Shown here one piece after another: positions 18,050 through 28,119 of a DNA stretch of 64,000 nucleotides. The notes beneath the pieces were generated by a model. That model was not told the DNA's origin, made no database searches, and was given only the letters and a program-made list of their open reading frames with translations. Position 1 is the stretch's first letter; each line of letters opens with the position of its first letter. The translations under genes were made by a program, and so were the position numbers. The DNA comes from Aureimonas sp. SK2 (GTDB lineage Bacteria; Pseudomonadota; Alphaproteobacteria; Rhizobiales; Rhizobiaceae): NCBI RefSeq assembly GCF_029813115.1, contig NZ_JAPZDS010000015.1, positions 57,779 to 121,778 on the forward strand, read 5' to 3'.

Positions 18050-18844
18050 ATGTGCCGCCTTCTCGCCTATCTCGGAACGCCGCTCTTCCTGGAGGATCTC
18101 CTGATCCGCCCGGAAGGCTCGCTGGTCTCCCAGTCTCTGGCAGCGCGGGAAGCGCGCACCGTCGTCAACGGCGACGGCTGCGGCCTCGGCTGGTACGGCG
18201 AGCGGCCGGAGCCCGGCCTTTACCGCGGCATCCTGCCCGCCTGGTCGGATGCCAATCTCGCCTCGCTCTGCCGGCAGATCCGCTCGGGCCTGTTCCTCGC
18301 CCATGTGCGCGCCGCCACCTCCGGGGGGGTGTCCACGGCCAACTGCCATCCGTTCGCGCTGGGCTCCCGCCTCTTCATGCACAACGGCCAGATCGGCGAC
18401 TATGCCCGCGTGCGGCGGCAGGTGGAGGCCATGATCCCCGACGCCGCCTATGCCGCCCGGACCGGCACCTGCGACTCGGAAGCCCTGTTTCTCGCCGCCC
18501 TCGCCCATGGGCTGGAGGAGGATCCGGTCGGCGCCTTTGCCCGGACGCTGTCCGCGGTCGAGGCGCTGAAGAGCCCCGGCGCCGACCCCACGCGCTTTGC
18601 CGCCGTCCACACCGACGGCCAGCGCCTCTTCGCCTTCCGCTGGGCGAGCGACGGCCAGCCGCCCTCGCTCTATTCGCGCTACGACGCCGGCGGCGTCCTG
18701 ATCGCCTCGGAACCCTGCGGCTCGGACCCCGCGGCCTGGGTGGCGCTGCCCTCGGGAAGCCTGCTCGAAGCCGGCCCCGGCGGAGCCTGGCTGCGCGCCT
18801 TCGACGTGCCCGGCGCCAAGCGGGCCGGACGCCGCGCCGCCTGA
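18050..18844 (+). CDS. Class II glutamine amidotransferase-like protein
   Basis: The protein starts MCRLLAYLG, so after removal of Met the N-terminal nucleophile Cys2 is exposed. It shows the Ntn-amidotransferase pattern: NGDGCGLGWYG, FLAHVRAATSGGVSTANCHP and LFMHNGQIGDY. At 264 residues it is a stand-alone glutaminase domain, of the YafJ/EgtC type, not a synthase fused to a sugar isomerase. EgtC hydrolyses a gamma-glutamyl intermediate in ergothioneine synthesis, but no other egt gene is in the window, so the substrate remains unknown. Confidence 0.87.
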   Translation: MCRLLAYLGTPLFLEDLLIRPEGSLVSQSLAAREARTVVNGDGCGLGWYGERPEPGLYRGILPAWSDANLASLCRQIRSGLFLAHVRAATSGGVSTANCHPFALGSRLFMHNGQIGDYARVRRQVEAMIPDAAYAARTGTCDSEALFLAALAHGLEEDPVGAFARTLSAVEALKSPGADPTRFAAVHTDGQRLFAFRWASDGQPPSLYSRYDAGGVLIASEPCGSDPAAWVALPSGSLLEAGPGGAWLRAFDVPGAKRAGRRAA

Positions 18845-19007
18845 GAACGGCCGCCGCGCGCCGGTCACGGCCTTCGCCATCCTTTTGACGCGGGTGTCGT
18901 TTCGGCTTGTCTGGAACGATTATCGCCTATCCGCGCATCACCCTGTTGGTTCTCGCGCCAAACAGGTGTAATGGCGGGTACGCCTCAAGAGATCGGCAGG
19001 TTTCCCG

Positions 19008-20852
19008 ATGCCCCATTACCGTTCCCGCACCACCACGCATGGCCGCAACATGGCCGGAGCCCGCGGCCTGTGGCGCGCGACTGGCATGAAGGACGAGGAT
19101 TTCGGCAAGCCGATCATCGCCGTCGTCAACTCCTTCACCCAGTTCGTGCCCGGCCACGTCCACCTCAAGGACCTCGGCCAGCTCGTCGCCCGCGAGATCG
19201 AGGCGGCCGGGGGCGTCGCCAAGGAGTTCAACACGATCGCCGTCGACGACGGCATCGCGATGGGCCACGACGGCATGCTCTATTCGCTGCCCTCGCGCGA
19301 GATCATCGCGGACTCGGTGGAGTACATGGTCAACGCGCACTGCGCCGACGCCATGGTCTGCATCTCCAACTGCGACAAGATCACGCCGGGCATGCTGATG
19401 GCGGCGCTCCGCCTCAACATCCCCGTCGTCTTCGTCTCGGGCGGCCCGATGGAGGCCGGCAAGGTCGTCTGGCCCGACCAGAGCGTGAAGAAGCTCGACC
19501 TCGTGGACGCCATGGTCGCGGCCGCCGACGACCGCGTCTCGGACGAGGAGATCAAGGTCATCGAGCGCTCGGCCTGCCCGACCTGCGGCTCGTGCTCCGG
19601 GATGTTCACCGCCAACTCGATGAACTGCCTGACCGAGGCGCTGGGCCTGTCCTTGCCGGGCAACGGCTCGACGCTCGCCACCCACGCCGACCGCAAGCGG
19701 CTCTTCGTCGAGGCCGGACATCTCATCGTCGATCTCGCCCGCCGCTACTACGAGCAGGAGGACGAAAGCGTCCTGCCGCGCTCCATCGCAAGCTTTGCCG
19801 CCTTCGAGAACGCGATGACGCTCGACATCGCCATGGGCGGCTCGACCAACACGGTGCTGCATCTGCTTGCCGCCGCCCACGAGGGCGAGGTGGACTTCAC
19901 CATGGCCGACATCGACCGCCTGTCGCGCCGCGTGCCCGTGCTCTGCAAGGTCGCGCCGGCGATCTCCAACGTTCACATGGAGGACGTGCACCGGGCCGGC
20001 GGCATCATGGGCATCCTCGGCGAACTCGACCGCGCGGGCCTTCTCGACACCACGGTCGGCTGCGTCCACGCCGAATCCATGGCCGACGCGCTGGAGCGCT
20101 GGGATATCAAGCGCACCACGAGCAAGACGGTCCACGACTTCTTCACCGCCGCGCCCGGCGGCGTGCCGACGCAGGTCGCCTTCAGCCAGGAGCGCCGCTT
20201 CGACGCGGTGGACGACAACCGCGAGACGGGCGTCATCCGCGACGCCGCCCACGCCTTCTCCAAGGACGGCGGTCTTGCGGTGCTCTTCGGCAATCTCGCC
20301 GAGGACGGCTGCATCGTGAAGACGGCGGGCGTCGACGAGAGCATCCTCAAGTTCTCGGGCAAGGCGCGCGTCTTCGAGAGCCAGGACGCTTCCGTGAAGG
20401 CGATCCTGTCGAACGAGGTCCATCCCGGCGACGTCGTCCTGATCCGCTACGAGGGACCACGCGGCGGGCCGGGCATGCAGGAGATGCTCTATCCGACGAG
20501 CTACCTGAAGTCGAAGGGCCTCGGGAAGGCCTGCGCCCTCGTCACGGACGGGCGCTTCTCCGGCGGCTCCTCGGGCCTCTCGATCGGCCACGTCTCGCCG
20601 GAAGCGGCGGAAGGCGGATTGATCGCGCTGGTCCACGAGGGCGACCCGATCGAGATCGACATCCCCAACCGCTCAATTCATCTGGCCGTGGACGACGCCG
20701 AGATCGCGCGGCGCCGGGGCGAGATGGCCGAGAAGGGGGCGCTCGCCTGGAAGCCGACCGAGGTGCGCAAGCGCAAGATCACGACGGCCCTGCGCGCCTA
20801 TGCCTCGATGACCACCAGCGCCGCGCGCGGCGCCGTGCGCCAGGTCGACTGA
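19008..20852 (+). CDS. ilvD: Dihydroxy-acid dehydratase
   Basis: IlvD dehydrates 2,3-dihydroxy-isovalerate and -methylvalerate to the 2-oxo acids in valine and isoleucine synthesis, using an Fe-S cluster. The 614-residue protein has normal length and motifs: [15 protein letters not shown], the cluster cysteines in [12 protein letters not shown] and [32 protein letters not shown], and the C-terminal [20 protein letters not shown]. The first of the three cluster cysteines is also present in the conserved order. It is monocistronic and converges with the GGDEF gene with a 7-bp gap. Confidence 0.97.
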   Translation: MPHYRSRTTTHGRNMAGARGLWRATGMKDEDFGKPIIAVVNSFTQFVPGHVHLKDLGQLVAREIEAAGGVAKEFNTIAVDDGIAMGHDGMLYSLPSREIIADSVEYMVNAHCADAMVCISNCDKITPGMLMAALRLNIPVVFVSGGPMEAGKVVWPDQSVKKLDLVDAMVAAADDRVSDEEIKVIERSACPTCGSCSGMFTANSMNCLTEALGLSLPGNGSTLATHADRKRLFVEAGHLIVDLARRYYEQEDESVLPRSIASFAAFENAMTLDIAMGGSTNTVLHLLAAAHEGEVDFTMADIDRLSRRVPVLCKVAPAISNVHMEDVHRAGGIMGILGELDRAGLLDTTVGCVHAESMADALERWDIKRTTSKTVHDFFTAAPGGVPTQVAFSQERRFDAVDDNRETGVIRDAAHAFSKDGGLAVLFGNLAEDGCIVKTAGVDESILKFSGKARVFESQDASVKAILSNEVHPGDVVLIRYEGPRGGPGMQEMLYPTSYLKSKGLGKACALVTDGRFSGGSSGLSIGHVSPEAAEGGLIALVHEGDPIEIDIPNRSIHLAVDDAEIARRRGEMAEKGALAWKPTEVRKRKITTALRAYASMTTSAARGAVRQVD

Positions 20853-20859
20853 CGCGCCC

Positions 20860-22056
20860 TCAGGCGAACTGCAAGGCGACGGGCGCGCGCCCGTCGTCGG
20901 CCGGCGCGCCTTCCTCCACCAGCCGGTTGCGGCCTTCGCGCTTGGCCCTGTAGAGCGCCCGGTCGGCGCTGCGCAGGAGATCCTCCATCGAACGCGCCTC
21001 GCCGGGGCCGGCGAAGGCAAGGCCGATGCTCACCGTCACCGCCGGACGCCCGGCCGGCCGGTCGCCCTCGATGGCGGCCCGGATTGCCTCGCCGAGCCGG
21101 CGCGCCTCCTTGAGGGTCGCCCCCGGCAGCAGGCTGACGAACTCCTCGCCCCCCATGCGCGCCAGGATGGGCGCGCCGCCCGCCCTCGTGCGCAAGGGGG
21201 CAAGCACCCCGCGCAGGGCGGCCGCAAAGCGCACCAGCGCGTCGTCGCCGCCCGCATGGCCCCACTCATCGTTGATCCGCTTGAAATGGTCGATGTCGAG
21301 CACGAGCACGGCCGCGCCCCTGGCCAGGACGTCCGGCCGCTCCGAGCGCTCGCGGAAGGCGCGGCGATTGGGCAGGCCGGTGAGCCCGTCGGTCGCGGCC
21401 GCCGCCCGCTGCCGGTCGGCCTCGTTGCCGAGTTCCAGCGTCGTCACCGCCAGCACCAGCACGACGTAGATCACGAGATAAAGGAGCAGCCAGAGCGCCG
21501 CGACCGGCTGGTTCGCCAGAAGCGGCGTGACCACCTCCGACTGCATTGCGGTGTAGGCGGTCATGCCGATCGAGACGACCGACAGGACCAGGAGAAGGCC
21601 GGCCGCGAGCCAGCGGTTCGGTATCGGCCGCGCCCGCAGCATCTCCACGCACATCGCGAAGCAGTAGGCGGCGAAGAGGAGGGTCGCGACCACGTTGCGC
21701 GGCTGTTCGGCGGCGAAGAAGGGCGGCACAAGGCAGGCCGCGCTCCAGATAGCGGAGCCCGCCAGGACCCATCGCACCGGCCGCGGCCGGCCATGGACCA
21801 GGCGAACCGCGGCCCAGAGAAAGGCGAAGACCTGGATGAAGAGGATCTGGGCCGCCCAGACCGCGATCCAGTCCGGAACGATCTGGCGCAGCATGTAGAG
21901 GATGCAGCCGAAGGTCGCGCTCGTGGCCGAAAGGGCGAGCCAGAGATGGATGGGCCGATCGCGCTGGCCGATCCATAGGGTCCAGAAATAGGCGGCGATG
22001 GCGAAGTCGAGCGCGACGGAGGCGAGAAACAGCGTTGCCGTATCGAGCGTCACCAA
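20860..22056 (-). CDS. Membrane GGDEF protein (probable diguanylate cyclase)
   Basis: The 398-residue protein has six or seven membrane helices in residues 1-200, a short linker, and a GGDEF domain (about 218-385). The domain has TDGLTGLPNRRAF, DIDHFKRINDEWGHAGGDDAL and the active-site motif MGGEEFVSLLPG, so cyclic di-GMP synthesis is likely. The RxxD inhibitory site normally found 5 residues before the GG(D/E)EF motif is absent (the stretch reads AGGAPILARM), so feedback inhibition by that route is not expected. The membrane part has no recognised sensor family name that I can assign. Confidence 0.9.
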   Translation of the reverse strand: MVTLDTATLFLASVALDFAIAAYFWTLWIGQRDRPIHLWLALSATSATFGCILYMLRQIVPDWIAVWAAQILFIQVFAFLWAAVRLVHGRPRPVRWVLAGSAIWSAACLVPPFFAAEQPRNVVATLLFAAYCFAMCVEMLRARPIPNRWLAAGLLLVLSVVSIGMTAYTAMQSEVVTPLLANQPVAALWLLLYLVIYVVLVLAVTTLELGNEADRQRAAAATDGLTGLPNRRAFRERSERPDVLARGAAVLVLDIDHFKRINDEWGHAGGDDALVRFAAALRGVLAPLRTRAGGAPILARMGGEEFVSLLPGATLKEARRLGEAIRAAIEGDRPAGRPAVTVSIGLAFAGPGEARSMEDLLRSADRALYRAKREGRNRLVEEGAPADDGRAPVALQFA

Positions 22057-22144
22057 AGGCCCCCTTGTCCAAACCCGTCATCGGCCTAGTTCACCGATTT
22101 GGTCTGTCGTCTACCATATCCTGTGAAGGACAGGCGACAGGGAA

Positions 22145-22164
22145 CCGGCATTCGAAAATGCCGG
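22145..22164 (-). terminator. Possible hslU terminator hairpin
   Basis: CCGGCATT and AATGCCGG pair around a 4-nt loop, 36 bp past the hslU stop on the minus strand. The following T-run is only two bases, so a terminator role is uncertain. Confidence 0.35.
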
Positions 22165-22199
22165 CCGGGGGCTTGGTTCATGCGCCCTGAAGACGCGCC

Positions 22200-23510
22200 T
22201 CAGAGGATGTAGCGCGACAGGTCGACATTGCCGGCGATACCGTCGAGCGCCCGGCGCACGTAGTCGCCGTCCACCTTGTAGGACTGCCCGCTCCGGTCGG
22301 GCGCCTCGAACGAGATGTCGTCGAGAACGCGCTCCATCACGGTCTGCAGGCGGCGCGCGCCGATGTTCTCGACCGAGCCGTTGAGCGCGACCGCGACGTC
22401 CGCGATGGCGTCCACCGCATCGTCGGTGATCTCGAGATCGACGTTCTCGGTCTTCAGGAGCGCCACGTACTGCTTGAGGAGCGAGGCTTCCGTCTCGGTC
22501 AGGATGCGGCGGAAGTCGTCGCGGTCGAGCGCGCGCAGCTCGACGCGGATCGGCAGGCGGCCCTGGAGCTCGGGCAGGAGGTCGGAGGGCTTGGAGACGT
22601 GGAAGGCGCCGGACGCGATGAAGAGGATGTGGTCGGTCTTCACCGGCCCGTGCTTGGTGGCGACCGTGGTGCCCTCGACGAGCGGCAGGAGGTCGCGCTG
22701 GACGCCCTCGCGGGACACGCCCGCGCCGCCGCGCGCCTCGCCGTTGTTGGCGACCTTGTCGATCTCGTCGAGGAAGACGATGCCGTTGTTCTCGACGGCG
22801 CGGATCGCGTCGGCCACCAGCGCCTCCGTGTCGAGGAGCTTGTCCGACTCCTCGTTGATCAGGAGGGCGTAAGAGTCCTTCACCGTGGTGCGGCGGGTCT
22901 TGGTGCGCCCGCCCATCGCCTTACCGAACATTTCCGACAGGTTGAGGACGCCGATATTGGCGCCGGGCATGCCGGGGATGTCCATGCCGCCGAGCGGGTT
23001 GGCCGTATCGGCCACCTCGACGTCGATCTCCTTGTCGTCGAGCTCGCCCGCGCGCAGCCGCTTGCGGAACGAGTCGCGCGTCGCGGGCGAAGCGGTCTTG
23101 CCGACAAGGGCGTCGAGCACGCGGTCCTCGGCGCCGGCATGGGCCTTGGCGCGCACCTCCTCCCGCTTCTTCTCACGGGTCAGCGCGATGCCGATCTCCA
23201 CGAGGTCGCGGATGATCTGCTCGACGTCGCGACCGACATAGCCGACCTCGGTGAACTTCGTTGCCTCGACCTTGATGAAGGGCGCGCCGGCGAGCTTGGC
23301 CAGGCGCCGCGAGATTTCGGTCTTGCCGACGCCCGTCGGTCCGATCATCAGGATGTTCTTCGGCGAGACTTCCTCGCGAAGCGACCCGTCGAGCTGCTGA
23401 CGCCGCCAGCGGTTGCGAAGGGCCACGGCCACGGCGCGCTTGGCGTCCTTCTGGCCGATGATGTGGCGGTCCAGCTCGGACACGATCTCGCGAGGGGAAA
23501 AGTCGGTCAT
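22200..23510 (-). CDS. hslU: ATP-dependent protease ATPase subunit HslU
   Basis: HslU unfolds substrates for the HslV peptidase (ClpYQ). The 436-residue product begins [20 protein letters not shown] and has Walker [19 protein letters not shown], the pore motif and alpha/beta region [15 protein letters not shown], Walker [16 protein letters not shown], and the conserved C-terminus [14 protein letters not shown] plus VDLSRYIL, which docks into HslV. Start ATG 23510. In relatives hslV lies directly upstream on the same strand. Here the neighbour upstream is a divergent LuxR gene, and hslV is at 32.4 kb on the plus strand. Confidence 0.97.
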   Translation of the reverse strand: MTDFSPREIVSELDRHIIGQKDAKRAVAVALRNRWRRQQLDGSLREEVSPKNILMIGPTGVGKTEISRRLAKLAGAPFIKVEATKFTEVGYVGRDVEQIIRDLVEIGIALTREKKREEVRAKAHAGAEDRVLDALVGKTASPATRDSFRKRLRAGELDDKEIDVEVADTANPLGGMDIPGMPGANIGVLNLSEMFGKAMGGRTKTRRTTVKDSYALLINEESDKLLDTEALVADAIRAVENNGIVFLDEIDKVANNGEARGGAGVSREGVQRDLLPLVEGTTVATKHGPVKTDHILFIASGAFHVSKPSDLLPELQGRLPIRVELRALDRDDFRRILTETEASLLKQYVALLKTENVDLEITDDAVDAIADVAVALNGSVENIGARRLQTVMERVLDDISFEAPDRSGQSYKVDGDYVRRALDGIAGNVDLSRYIL

Positions 23511-23694
23511 GGACGTACGGGGTCTCGAAATAGACGCCCATCCGCCGGATGCGGATGGTTCCGGACCCCGACATGGGCATCGGCGGGGGCGCCTGCCAGA
23601 GGCCCGCCTTCCGCGTCCTGGCGCCAGGCGTCGAAAAACATGGCCGAACGGGGGTCGTATCGTGGCGCCTTCGCGATAGGATAGGAGACGCAGG

Positions 23695-23711
23695 TTCGCA
23701 TACAGTGCGAA
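23695..23711. promoter_or_regulatory. Inverted repeat in the hslU-luxR gap, possible lux-box-like operator
   Basis: TTCGCA-TACAG-TGCGAA lies about 100 bp upstream of the LuxR-solo gene and 185 bp upstream of hslU. The rest of this 300-bp gap (23511-23810) shows nothing else that I can recognise. The arms are shorter than a typical lux box. Confidence 0.35.
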
Positions 23712-23810
23712 TCGCCATCCTGACCCGGCCGCCCGCGCCCCGTCCTTGGAAAGGATCGCCATGACCGTTTCCCGAAATCGATCCTGGCCGGCCGACGCCG
23801 CATCGGGCGC

Positions 23811-24533
23811 ATGAACCGGCCCGAGGCCAGCTTCGTCGGCCGCCTGGAGCGGCCCTGGTCGGAAAAGGCGCTGCGCGATGCCGTGGGCGAGATCGTGGGG
23901 TCGGCCGGATTCGACCGTTTCGCCCTGATGACCATTCCGTCCACCGACGAGGCCGGGGCCGAGATGCGCCCCCTCCTGTCGAACTGGGAGGACGAGTTCC
24001 GCCTCGGCTTCGAACGGCTCGGCCTCCACCGCTTCTCGCCGGTCGTCCGGGCGCTGATCAGCGGCTCGCTACCCTTCATCTGGGACGTCGAGTTCATCTA
24101 CGGCTTCGATCCGGACGATCCGAACGGCTCGCCGCCGCCGGGCCGCTTCCTGGCGGCGCACGGGTGCCAGTCGGGCGTCTATTGCCCCGTCCACGGCATC
24201 TCAGGCTTCACGGGCGTCCTGGCGGTGGCCGGGCCGCGGCCCGCGATGGGCGAGGCCGAGGCGGACGGGCTGCAGCTTCTCGCCTTCGCAGCCTTCGGGG
24301 TGCTGGCCGCCTGCCGCTACGAGGAGAACCGGCGCAACAACCCGCTGACCAATCGCGAGCGCGACTGCCTGAAGCTCGCCATGCTCGGCAAGACCTCGCC
24401 GGAGATCGGCACGATCCTGAACCTTTCCGAGCACACGATCTCGCAGTACCTCACCTCCGCGACGCGCAAGCTCGACGCCTCCAACCGCACCCATGCCGTG
24501 GCGCTCGCCGCCCAGCTCGGCTACCTCTCGTGA
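23811..24533 (+). CDS. LuxR-type regulator with autoinducer-binding-like domain (LuxR solo)
   Basis: The 240-residue protein has the LuxR/TraR two-domain layout: an N-terminal ligand-binding-like domain (about 15-160) and a C-terminal helix-turn-helix (about 172-235) with [20 protein letters not shown] and [19 protein letters not shown]. No luxI is in the window. Of the residues that hold acyl-homoserine lactone in TraR, two tryptophans look kept (NWEDEF near 59, PFIWD near 91), but the tyrosine is Phe and the DPVV aspartate is Ser (RFSPVV), so a classical lactone ligand is doubtful. Its stop overlaps the AlkB start as GTGA. Confidence 0.85.
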   Translation: MNRPEASFVGRLERPWSEKALRDAVGEIVGSAGFDRFALMTIPSTDEAGAEMRPLLSNWEDEFRLGFERLGLHRFSPVVRALISGSLPFIWDVEFIYGFDPDDPNGSPPPGRFLAAHGCQSGVYCPVHGISGFTGVLAVAGPRPAMGEAEADGLQLLAFAAFGVLAACRYEENRRNNPLTNRERDCLKLAMLGKTSPEIGTILNLSEHTISQYLTSATRKLDASNRTHAVALAAQLGYLS

Positions 24534-25150
24534 GCGCGCCGGGCGCCCTGCCGCCCGGGCTGCACCACCATCCCGGACGGCTCGACGCGGCGGCCCAGGG
24601 CGCGCTCCTCGCCGCCATCCGCGAGGCGGCGGCCGAGGCCCCGCTCTACCGCCCGGCGATGCCCGGCACCGGAAAGCCCTTCTCGGTGCGCATGACGAAC
24701 TGCGGGACCCTCGGCTGGGTGTCCGACCGCGCGGGATACCGCTACCAGCCGCTCCATCCCGAGACGGGCCGGCCCTGGCCGGCGATCCCGGCGACGCTCC
24801 TCGAACTCTGGGGGGAACTGGCGGGCTACCCGCATCCGCCCGAAGCCTGCCTCGTCAACTTCTACGAGCCGTCGGCGCGCATGGGGATGCACCAGGACAA
24901 GGACGAGGAGGACCTCGCGGCGCCCGTCCTGTCGGTCTCGCTCGGCGACGAGGCGCTGTTCCGCTTCGGGGGGGTGACGCGCGGCGGACCGACGCGCTCG
25001 CTGCGTCTTCGCTCCGGCGACGTCCTGGTGCTCGGCGGCGAAAGCCGGCTCGCCTTCCACGGCGTCGACCGGATCTATCCCGGCACCTCGACGCTGCTGA
25101 AGGGCGAGGGCCGCATCAACCTCACCTTGCGGCGGGTGACGCGGCCCTGA
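24530..25150 (+). CDS. alkB: AlkB-type 2-oxoglutarate/Fe(II) DNA repair dioxygenase
   Basis: AlkB removes alkyl groups from N1-methyladenine and N3-methylcytosine by oxidation. The 206-residue protein starts at GTG 24530, coupled to the LuxR gene. It has NFYEPSARMGMHQDKDE with the iron-binding H-x-D, the distal histidine in LAFHGVDRIYPG, and the 2-oxoglutarate arginine in RINLTLRR. The substrate-lid part (CGTLGWVSDRAGYRYQPLHP) matches the E. coli type. Coupling to a LuxR-type regulator, not to Ada, is unusual and suggests a different control. Confidence 0.93.
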   Translation: MSAPGALPPGLHHHPGRLDAAAQGALLAAIREAAAEAPLYRPAMPGTGKPFSVRMTNCGTLGWVSDRAGYRYQPLHPETGRPWPAIPATLLELWGELAGYPHPPEACLVNFYEPSARMGMHQDKDEEDLAAPVLSVSLGDEALFRFGGVTRGGPTRSLRLRSGDVLVLGGESRLAFHGVDRIYPGTSTLLKGEGRINLTLRRVTRP

Positions 25151-25163
25151 CGGTGGTGGCGCG

Positions 25164-26726
25164 TCAGGCGCCCATGGAGGCGGGCAGGAACTGGTAGGCC
25201 CAGGTCTCGGTCAATACCTTGTCGCCCTGGCGCATGTAGAGGCGCAGCTCCACCGGGTCGCTGCCCTCGGCCGTCAGGTCGAAGGTGACGCGCCAGGCGG
25301 TGCCGACCTTGACGGAGTAGCAGTCCACCTTGCCGACCGTGCCGCGCGAGGCGGAGGCGACGGCCTCCACCCCCTTGGCGTCGCGGTCGAGGGCGGCCAC
25401 CAGCCCCTGGTCGAAGTCCACCACGATCTTTGTGACGCCCGCCGGGCGCGGCTGGCCGGCGATGCCGCCGCGCCCCAGGCGCGTCGCCACCACCTTGCCG
25501 ACGTCGCCGGGGAAGGGCTCGCGGTTCGACCAGTGGAGCCAGTAGTCGAGGGCGATCGCGTCGCCCTTTCGCACCGGCTTCTCGGCGAGCCAGTAGGCGG
25601 CGATGTTGTCGTGGATCTCGTCGTCGGTCGGGATCTCGACGAGCTGCACGACGCCTGGCCCCCAGTCGCCCTTCGGCTCCACCCAGACGGAGGCGCGCTT
25701 CTCGTAGAAGACGCCGTCGTCCTCGTAGTTGGCGAAGTCGCGGTCGCGCTGGAGGAGGCCGAAGCCGCGGGGGCCTCGGTCGGAGAAGCTCGAGGTCATC
25801 ACGCGCGGCGGGTTGTTGAGCGGGCGCCAGAGACGCTCGCCCGTGCCCGTCCATAGGGCGAGACCGTCGGAGTCGTGCACCTCGGGCCGCCAGTCGATGC
25901 GGCGCTGCTTGTCGGTCTCGGAATACCAGTACATCGAGGTCAGCGCCGCGATGCCGAAGCGCTCGATGTCGTCGCGCGCGAAGTAGCGCGACTGGATGTC
26001 CATCACGATCGGCCCGCCCTTCTTGATGTCCATGCGCAGGACGCCGGCGACGCGCGGCGAGTTGAGAAGGCAGGTGATGACGAGGCGCCCGCCCGCCGAG
26101 GGCTCGAGGAAGAAGTCGGTGAAGCGCGGGAATTCCTCCGGCGTCGGCATGGCGACGTCGATGGCGAGCGCGCGCGCCGACATGCCGAACTGGTTGTCCT
26201 CGCCGGACGTGCGGAAATAGGCGGCGCCCAGAAACGCCAGCCAGTCGGCGTCCGAGCCCGGCTCCAGCACGCGGAAGCCCGCAAAGCCGATATCGTCCGG
26301 AAGCTCCTTGGCGGGAGAGTCCGCCGGGATCGTGAAGAGATTGGGGTCGTAGCGCAGCGTGCGCGCCTCGCCGTTCTCCACGACGTGGATGCCGACCGGC
26401 AGCTTGAAGTAGCGGCCGAGATGGAAGAAGCGGATCGGCGCCTTGCCGTCGTTGAGCTGGAGCGTCTCGCTCTTCTTGTACTGGATGCGCCAGTGCTGGT
26501 CGAAGTCGATGCGCTCCAGGACATCGCCCGAGCGCGGCACTTCCGGAACGTAAGGGCTTGCTGCCAGCGCCCGGGCGCGCTCCACCAGCGCGTCGAAGGA
26601 GAAGGGTTCGGGCGCCCCGAACTGGAGGAGGTCGCCGTCGGCGGCGAGCGCGCCGCGCGTGGCGGAGGCGAGGCCGAGGGCGGCCAGGCCCATCATCCAT
26701 TCGCGTCGGTTGAGATCGATCGTCAT
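25164..26726 (-). CDS. opgG: Periplasmic glucan biosynthesis protein, OpgG/OpgD (MdoG/MdoD) family
   Basis: These proteins shape the backbone of osmoregulated periplasmic glucans. The 520-residue protein opens with NRREWMMGLAALGLASATRG and then ALAADG, a signal peptide with a twin arginine that looks Tat-type, as in OpgD. The body has the family stretches HWRIQYKKSETLQL, FSDRGPRGFGLLQRDRDFAN and PTDDEIHDNIAAYWLAEKPV. opgG versus opgD cannot be separated by eye. It follows coaA on the same strand by 94 bp and converges with alkB. No opgH glucosyltransferase gene is in the window. Confidence 0.9.
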   Translation of the reverse strand: MTIDLNRREWMMGLAALGLASATRGALAADGDLLQFGAPEPFSFDALVERARALAASPYVPEVPRSGDVLERIDFDQHWRIQYKKSETLQLNDGKAPIRFFHLGRYFKLPVGIHVVENGEARTLRYDPNLFTIPADSPAKELPDDIGFAGFRVLEPGSDADWLAFLGAAYFRTSGEDNQFGMSARALAIDVAMPTPEEFPRFTDFFLEPSAGGRLVITCLLNSPRVAGVLRMDIKKGGPIVMDIQSRYFARDDIERFGIAALTSMYWYSETDKQRRIDWRPEVHDSDGLALWTGTGERLWRPLNNPPRVMTSSFSDRGPRGFGLLQRDRDFANYEDDGVFYEKRASVWVEPKGDWGPGVVQLVEIPTDDEIHDNIAAYWLAEKPVRKGDAIALDYWLHWSNREPFPGDVGKVVATRLGRGGIAGQPRPAGVTKIVVDFDQGLVAALDRDAKGVEAVASASRGTVGKVDCYSVKVGTAWRVTFDLTAEGSDPVELRLYMRQGDKVLTETWAYQFLPASMGA

Positions 26727-26820
26727 CGGCGTCTTCCCACGTCCCTGTTAGAAGCCGGGCGGGGTGTTGGGCCGAGCGTGGGAGAAAGTCAACCGTTCGG
26801 CCGGCTGCCGGCCGTGCGGA

Positions 26821-27798
26821 TCAGATCTTGCGCAGCGCCACCTGCTCGACCAGGTGGTCGCCGCCTTTGCGCAGGATCAGGTCGGCGCGCGGGCGCGTCG
26901 GCAGGATGTTCTCGTGGAGGTTCTTGGCGTTGATCGTGGTCCAGAGCCGCTCGGCGACCTCCAGGGCTTCCCGCTCCGAGATCTTGGAATAGCGATGGAA
27001 GAAGGAGCTTTCCTCGCGGAAGGCCGTCTCGCGCAGCCGCATGAAGCGCGAGATGTACCAGGTGTGGAGATCGCGCTCGTCCGCGTCGATATAGATCGAA
27101 TGGTCGAAGAAGTCGGAGACGAAGGGCACAAACTTGCCGTCCCGCGGCATCTCTCGGGTCTGGAGGACGTTCAGCCCCTCGAAGATCAGGATGTCCGGCT
27201 GGTCGACCTCGATCCGGTCGTCGGGCATCACGTCGTAGAAGAAGTGCGAGTAGACCGGCGCCGTGACGTGTCGCGCGCCGGCCTTGATGTCGGAGAGGAA
27301 GCGCAGGATCGCCCCGACGTCGTAGCTTTCGGGAAAGCCCTTGCGCTGCATCAGCCCGTCGCGTTCCAGGATCGCGTTGGGATAGAGGAAGCCGTCCGTG
27401 GTCACGAGATCGACCTTGGGCGTTCCCGGCCAGCGGGCGAGGAGCTCCTTGAGGATTCGCGCCGTGGTGGACTTGCCGGCGGCGACCGACCCCGCGATGC
27501 CGATGATGAAGGGCGTCTTCACCTGGGTCGAGCCGCGCAGGAAGCGCTTGCGCTGCCGGAACAGCGCCTGGCTAGATTCCACGTGCGAATAGAGAAGGCG
27601 CGAGATGGCGAGATAGATGCGCTCGACCTCGTCGAGGTCGATCGCGTCGCCCATCGAGCGCAGGCGCTGCACCTCGCCGGCCGAGAGGGTCAGCGTCTCG
27701 CGGCCCCGGAACGTCGCCCATTCGCCGGCCGAGAAGAAATGGTAGGGCGACAGGCTGGAGGGCGCGAGCTGGTCCATCGCGGGCGCTTCAACCAGCAT
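26821..27798 (-). CDS. coaA: Pantothenate kinase type I (CoaA)
   Basis: CoaA starts CoA synthesis by phosphorylating pantothenate. The 325-residue protein contains [20 protein letters not shown], the P-loop [25 protein letters not shown], the [10 protein letters not shown] loop, and the C-terminal [19 protein letters not shown]. It follows hisE; ATG 27798 would overlap hisE by 11 bp, while ATG 27777 would not. The hisE-coaA linkage is typical of Rhizobiales. Confidence 0.95.
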   Translation of the reverse strand: MLVEAPAMDQLAPSSLSPYHFFSAGEWATFRGRETLTLSAGEVQRLRSMGDAIDLDEVERIYLAISRLLYSHVESSQALFRQRKRFLRGSTQVKTPFIIGIAGSVAAGKSTTARILKELLARWPGTPKVDLVTTDGFLYPNAILERDGLMQRKGFPESYDVGAILRFLSDIKAGARHVTAPVYSHFFYDVMPDDRIEVDQPDILIFEGLNVLQTREMPRDGKFVPFVSDFFDHSIYIDADERDLHTWYISRFMRLRETAFREESSFFHRYSKISEREALEVAERLWTTINAKNLHENILPTRPRADLILRKGGDHLVEQVALRKI

Positions 27799-28108
27799 GC
27801 GGCCGGGCGGCCTTTTCCTCGAGCCCGGTGCGCGCCGTGCGCGACTGGAGCTCGGCCATCACGTCGGCGAGCGGTACGCCCTTGAGATGGAGGAGCACGA
27901 GGAGATGGTAGAGGAGGTCGGCGGCCTCGCCGCGAAGCGCCGCCTCGTCCTCGGCCAGCGCCGCGATCACCGTCTCGACCGCCTCCTCGCCGAGCTTCTG
28001 CGCGACCTTGGGGACGCCCCGCCGCGCGAGCTTGGCGGTGTAGGAGGCTTCGTCCGTCGAGGCCGCGCGTTCGGCGACGATCGCTTCGAGTTGCGAGAGG
28101 TCGAACAT
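27788..28108 (-). CDS. hisE: Phosphoribosyl-ATP pyrophosphatase
   Basis: HisE hydrolyses phosphoribosyl-ATP to phosphoribosyl-AMP, the second step of histidine synthesis. The 106-residue, all-helical protein starts [15 protein letters not shown] and carries [20 protein letters not shown] and then AVETVIAAL, with the metal-binding glutamates, and [16 protein letters not shown]. It is free-standing, not fused to HisI. It lies 11 bp downstream of hisF and just upstream of coaA. Confidence 0.94.
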   Translation of the reverse strand: MFDLSQLEAIVAERAASTDEASYTAKLARRGVPKVAQKLGEEAVETVIAALAEDEAALRGEAADLLYHLLVLLHLKGVPLADVMAELQSRTARTGLEEKAARPHAG

Positions 28109-28119
28109 GGCGGCGGCCT

